Assembly (NCBI GenBank): GCA_021296485.1
Contig: JAGWAI010000020.1
Coordinates: 5,617 to 46,534, forward strand
DNA: 40,918 nucleotides
Source of the DNA: Acidobacteriota bacterium
GTDB taxonomy: Bacteria > Acidobacteriota > Vicinamibacteria > Vicinamibacterales > UBA8438
Direction of reading: 5' to 3'
Shown piece by piece: positions 39,935 to 40,918 of this stretch. The first letter of the stretch is position 1. Each line of letters opens with the position of its first letter. Both the position numbers and the translations under genes were made by a program. Under the pieces are notes generated by a model. It saw only the letters and a list, made by a program, of their open reading frames with translations. It was not told where the DNA came from and made no database searches.

Positions 39935-40700
39935 ACACCGTCACCGCCTGCCCGAGCAGCTTCACGCGGCTGCCCTCCACGCGGACGCGCACCACCCCGC
40001 CGCGAGCCGACACCTGCCGCGCGGTGAACGCATCCTGCTTCATCCGCCGGCGCCAGTACGGTCCGAGACAGCAGTGGGCGGATCCCGTTACCGGGTCCTC
40101 GTCAATGCCCACCCCGGGCGCGAAGTAGCGCGAGACAAAGTCGAAGCCCGGCTGCGTCGCGCCGGCCGTGACTATCACGCCGCGAGCCTCGACCGCCCGC
40201 AGACCGTGCACATCGGGTCGGAGCCGCCGCACCGCTGCTTCGGATTCGAGCTCCACCAGATAGTCGAACCGGCTCTTGCCGAGGTATCGCGGCGGCGCTC
40301 CGAGCGCCTCGATCAGGCCCGGCGGCGGCGCGGCCGGCTCCTCCCGAAGCGCGGGAAAGTCGAGCTCGATCCAACCCTCAAGCGCGCGAGCCGCCAGCGT
40401 GCCGGACCGCGTATGGAAGCGGATCTCCGCCCCCGGGGGGCACTCACCCTGCTCCCACAGCACGTGCGCGGACGCCAGCGTCGCATGGCCGCACAGGTCC
40501 ACTTCCGCAACGGGCGTGAACCAGCGCAGGTCGAATCCGCCGTCGGCGCGGCGCTCGAGGAATGCCGTCTCCGACAGGTTCATCTCGCCCGCCAGGCGCT
40601 GCATCCAACTCTCGCTTCGCCGCTGCGGCAGCAAGCAGACGGCGGCCGGGTTGCCGGCGAATACGGTGTCCGTAAAGGCGTCTACCTGCGTGACGATCAT
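39903..40700 (-). CDS. PhzF-family isomerase-like protein
   Basis: A 265-residue protein of the PhzF/diaminopimelate-epimerase fold. It begins [24 protein letters not shown] and has the NLSETAFL box with the catalytic Glu of PhzF, LRWFTPVAEVDLCGHATLASAHVL, SRYFAPGVGIDEDPVTGSAHCCLGPYW, all family signatures. PhzF itself isomerises dihydro-hydroxyanthranilate in phenazine synthesis, but no phz genes are present here and most family members have unknown substrates. The ATG at 40700 fits the family N-terminus; the frame stays open upstream without conservation. It overlaps the propeller gene tail to tail by 32 bases. Confidence 0.92.
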   Translation of the reverse strand: MIVTQVDAFTDTVFAGNPAAVCLLPQRRSESWMQRLAGEMNLSETAFLERRADGGFDLRWFTPVAEVDLCGHATLASAHVLWEQGECPPGAEIRFHTRSGTLAARALEGWIELDFPALREEPAAPPPGLIEALGAPPRYLGKSRFDYLVELESEAAVRRLRPDVHGLRAVEARGVIVTAGATQPGFDFVSRYFAPGVGIDEDPVTGSAHCCLGPYWRRRMKQDAFTARQVSARGGVVRVRVEGSRVKLLGQAVTVFTAELRPGGR

Positions 40701-40769
40701 GCGCGGCCGCGGCGCGCCGAAAAACGCCGGGAGAGATGCTTCGCAAGGCGTCCGATCGGGTCGCGACGG

Positions 40770-40798
40770 TTGCCGGTGTAGGGGTCGTCTGGTATCAT
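40770..40798 (+). promoter_or_regulatory. Promoter of the gene at the right edge
   Basis: TTGCCG (40770-40775) is followed after 17 bases by TATCAT (40793-40798), which has an extended TGG just before it. Transcription would begin near 40805, about 27 bases before the TTG start codon. Confidence 0.6.
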
Positions 40799-40831
40799 TG
40801 GTCGTTTTGTTTTGACCCACGGAGCGTCGCA

Positions 40832-40918
40832 TTGTCAAGGCGCTTCCGCGGGGACGTAGAGCGGCCGGCGGTCGAACATGCGCCGTGGCGAGTGTTCGCA
40901 ATGCCCGACGAGCGAGAC
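40832..40918 (+). CDS. Partial gene at the right edge, product not recognised
   Basis: An open frame of 29 codons runs off the window. It starts at TTG with a GGAG site about 8 bases upstream and a good promoter before that. The first residues read MSRRFRGDVERPAVEHAPWR, Arg-rich and polar. That is too little for a family assignment. An ATG further in, at 40901, is a possible alternative start. Confidence 0.4.
   Translation, partial: MSRRFRGDVERPAVEHAPWRVFAMPDERD

Overview
The window is a gene-dense, high-GC chromosomal segment of a Gram-negative-type bacterium. It holds a complete-looking division and cell-wall (dcw) cluster with a meso-diaminopimelate-type MurE, a PASTA-tailed FtsI and an MraZ operator, plus the mutS2-dnaG-rpoD replication/sigma block. 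The gene set, GC content and unusual companions (fused E1 dehydrogenase, STN and NHL secreted proteins) fit Acidobacteriota, perhaps Vicinamibacteria. That placement is inference from general features and no marker was compared. There is no phage, integrase, CRISPR array or large mobile element.

Layout. 1-4847 (minus): a coupled operon of a processive family-2 glycosyltransferase, citrate synthase, lepA and lepB (cut by the window edge). 4837-4996: a small element with terminal inverted repeats. 5063-12025 (plus): larB, mutS2, dnaG, rpoD and a CAU-anticodon tRNA. 12026-12232: a stretch with a promoter-like site, a foldable RNA and a strong intrinsic terminator. 12233-13821 (plus): a coiled-coil zinc-ribbon protein (COG1579 type) and an unusual RNase HI-AcpS fusion. 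13973-14136: a second copy of the small element, then a small SpoVG-like protein. 14491-31003 (minus): the dcw cluster, transcribed mraZ-rsmH-ftsL-ftsI-murE-murF-mraY-murD-ftsW-murG-murC-ftsQ-ftsA-ftsZ. 31131-36284 (plus, except ogt): a divergent YchF, a secreted STN-domain protein, ogt (minus), murJ and a rhomboid protease. 36281-40700: a cupin (minus), a fused E1 alpha-beta 2-oxoacid dehydrogenase, a secreted beta-propeller protein and a PhzF-like protein (minus). A new gene starts at the right edge.

How it works together. The dcw genes make the UDP-MurNAc-pentapeptide (murC, murD, murE, murF), lipid I and II (mraY, murG) and the septal machinery (ftsL, ftsQ, ftsW, ftsI, ftsA, ftsZ). MurJ, encoded just past the divergent promoter, would flip lipid II. 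murB and ddl are absent from their frequent place between murC and ftsQ. murD appears frameshifted at a perfect 20-bp palindrome, most likely a sequence error in a required gene.

Most interesting points: two copies of a roughly 160-bp inverted-repeat element placed directly upstream of genes, one supplying the likely start codon of the glycosyltransferase; a second element type abutting the murD stop; the RNase HI-AcpS fusion; the structured RNA candidate before the COG1579 gene; a ten-base-periodic MraZ operator running into the mraZ start codon; and a YchF whose nucleotide-binding motifs have diverged.
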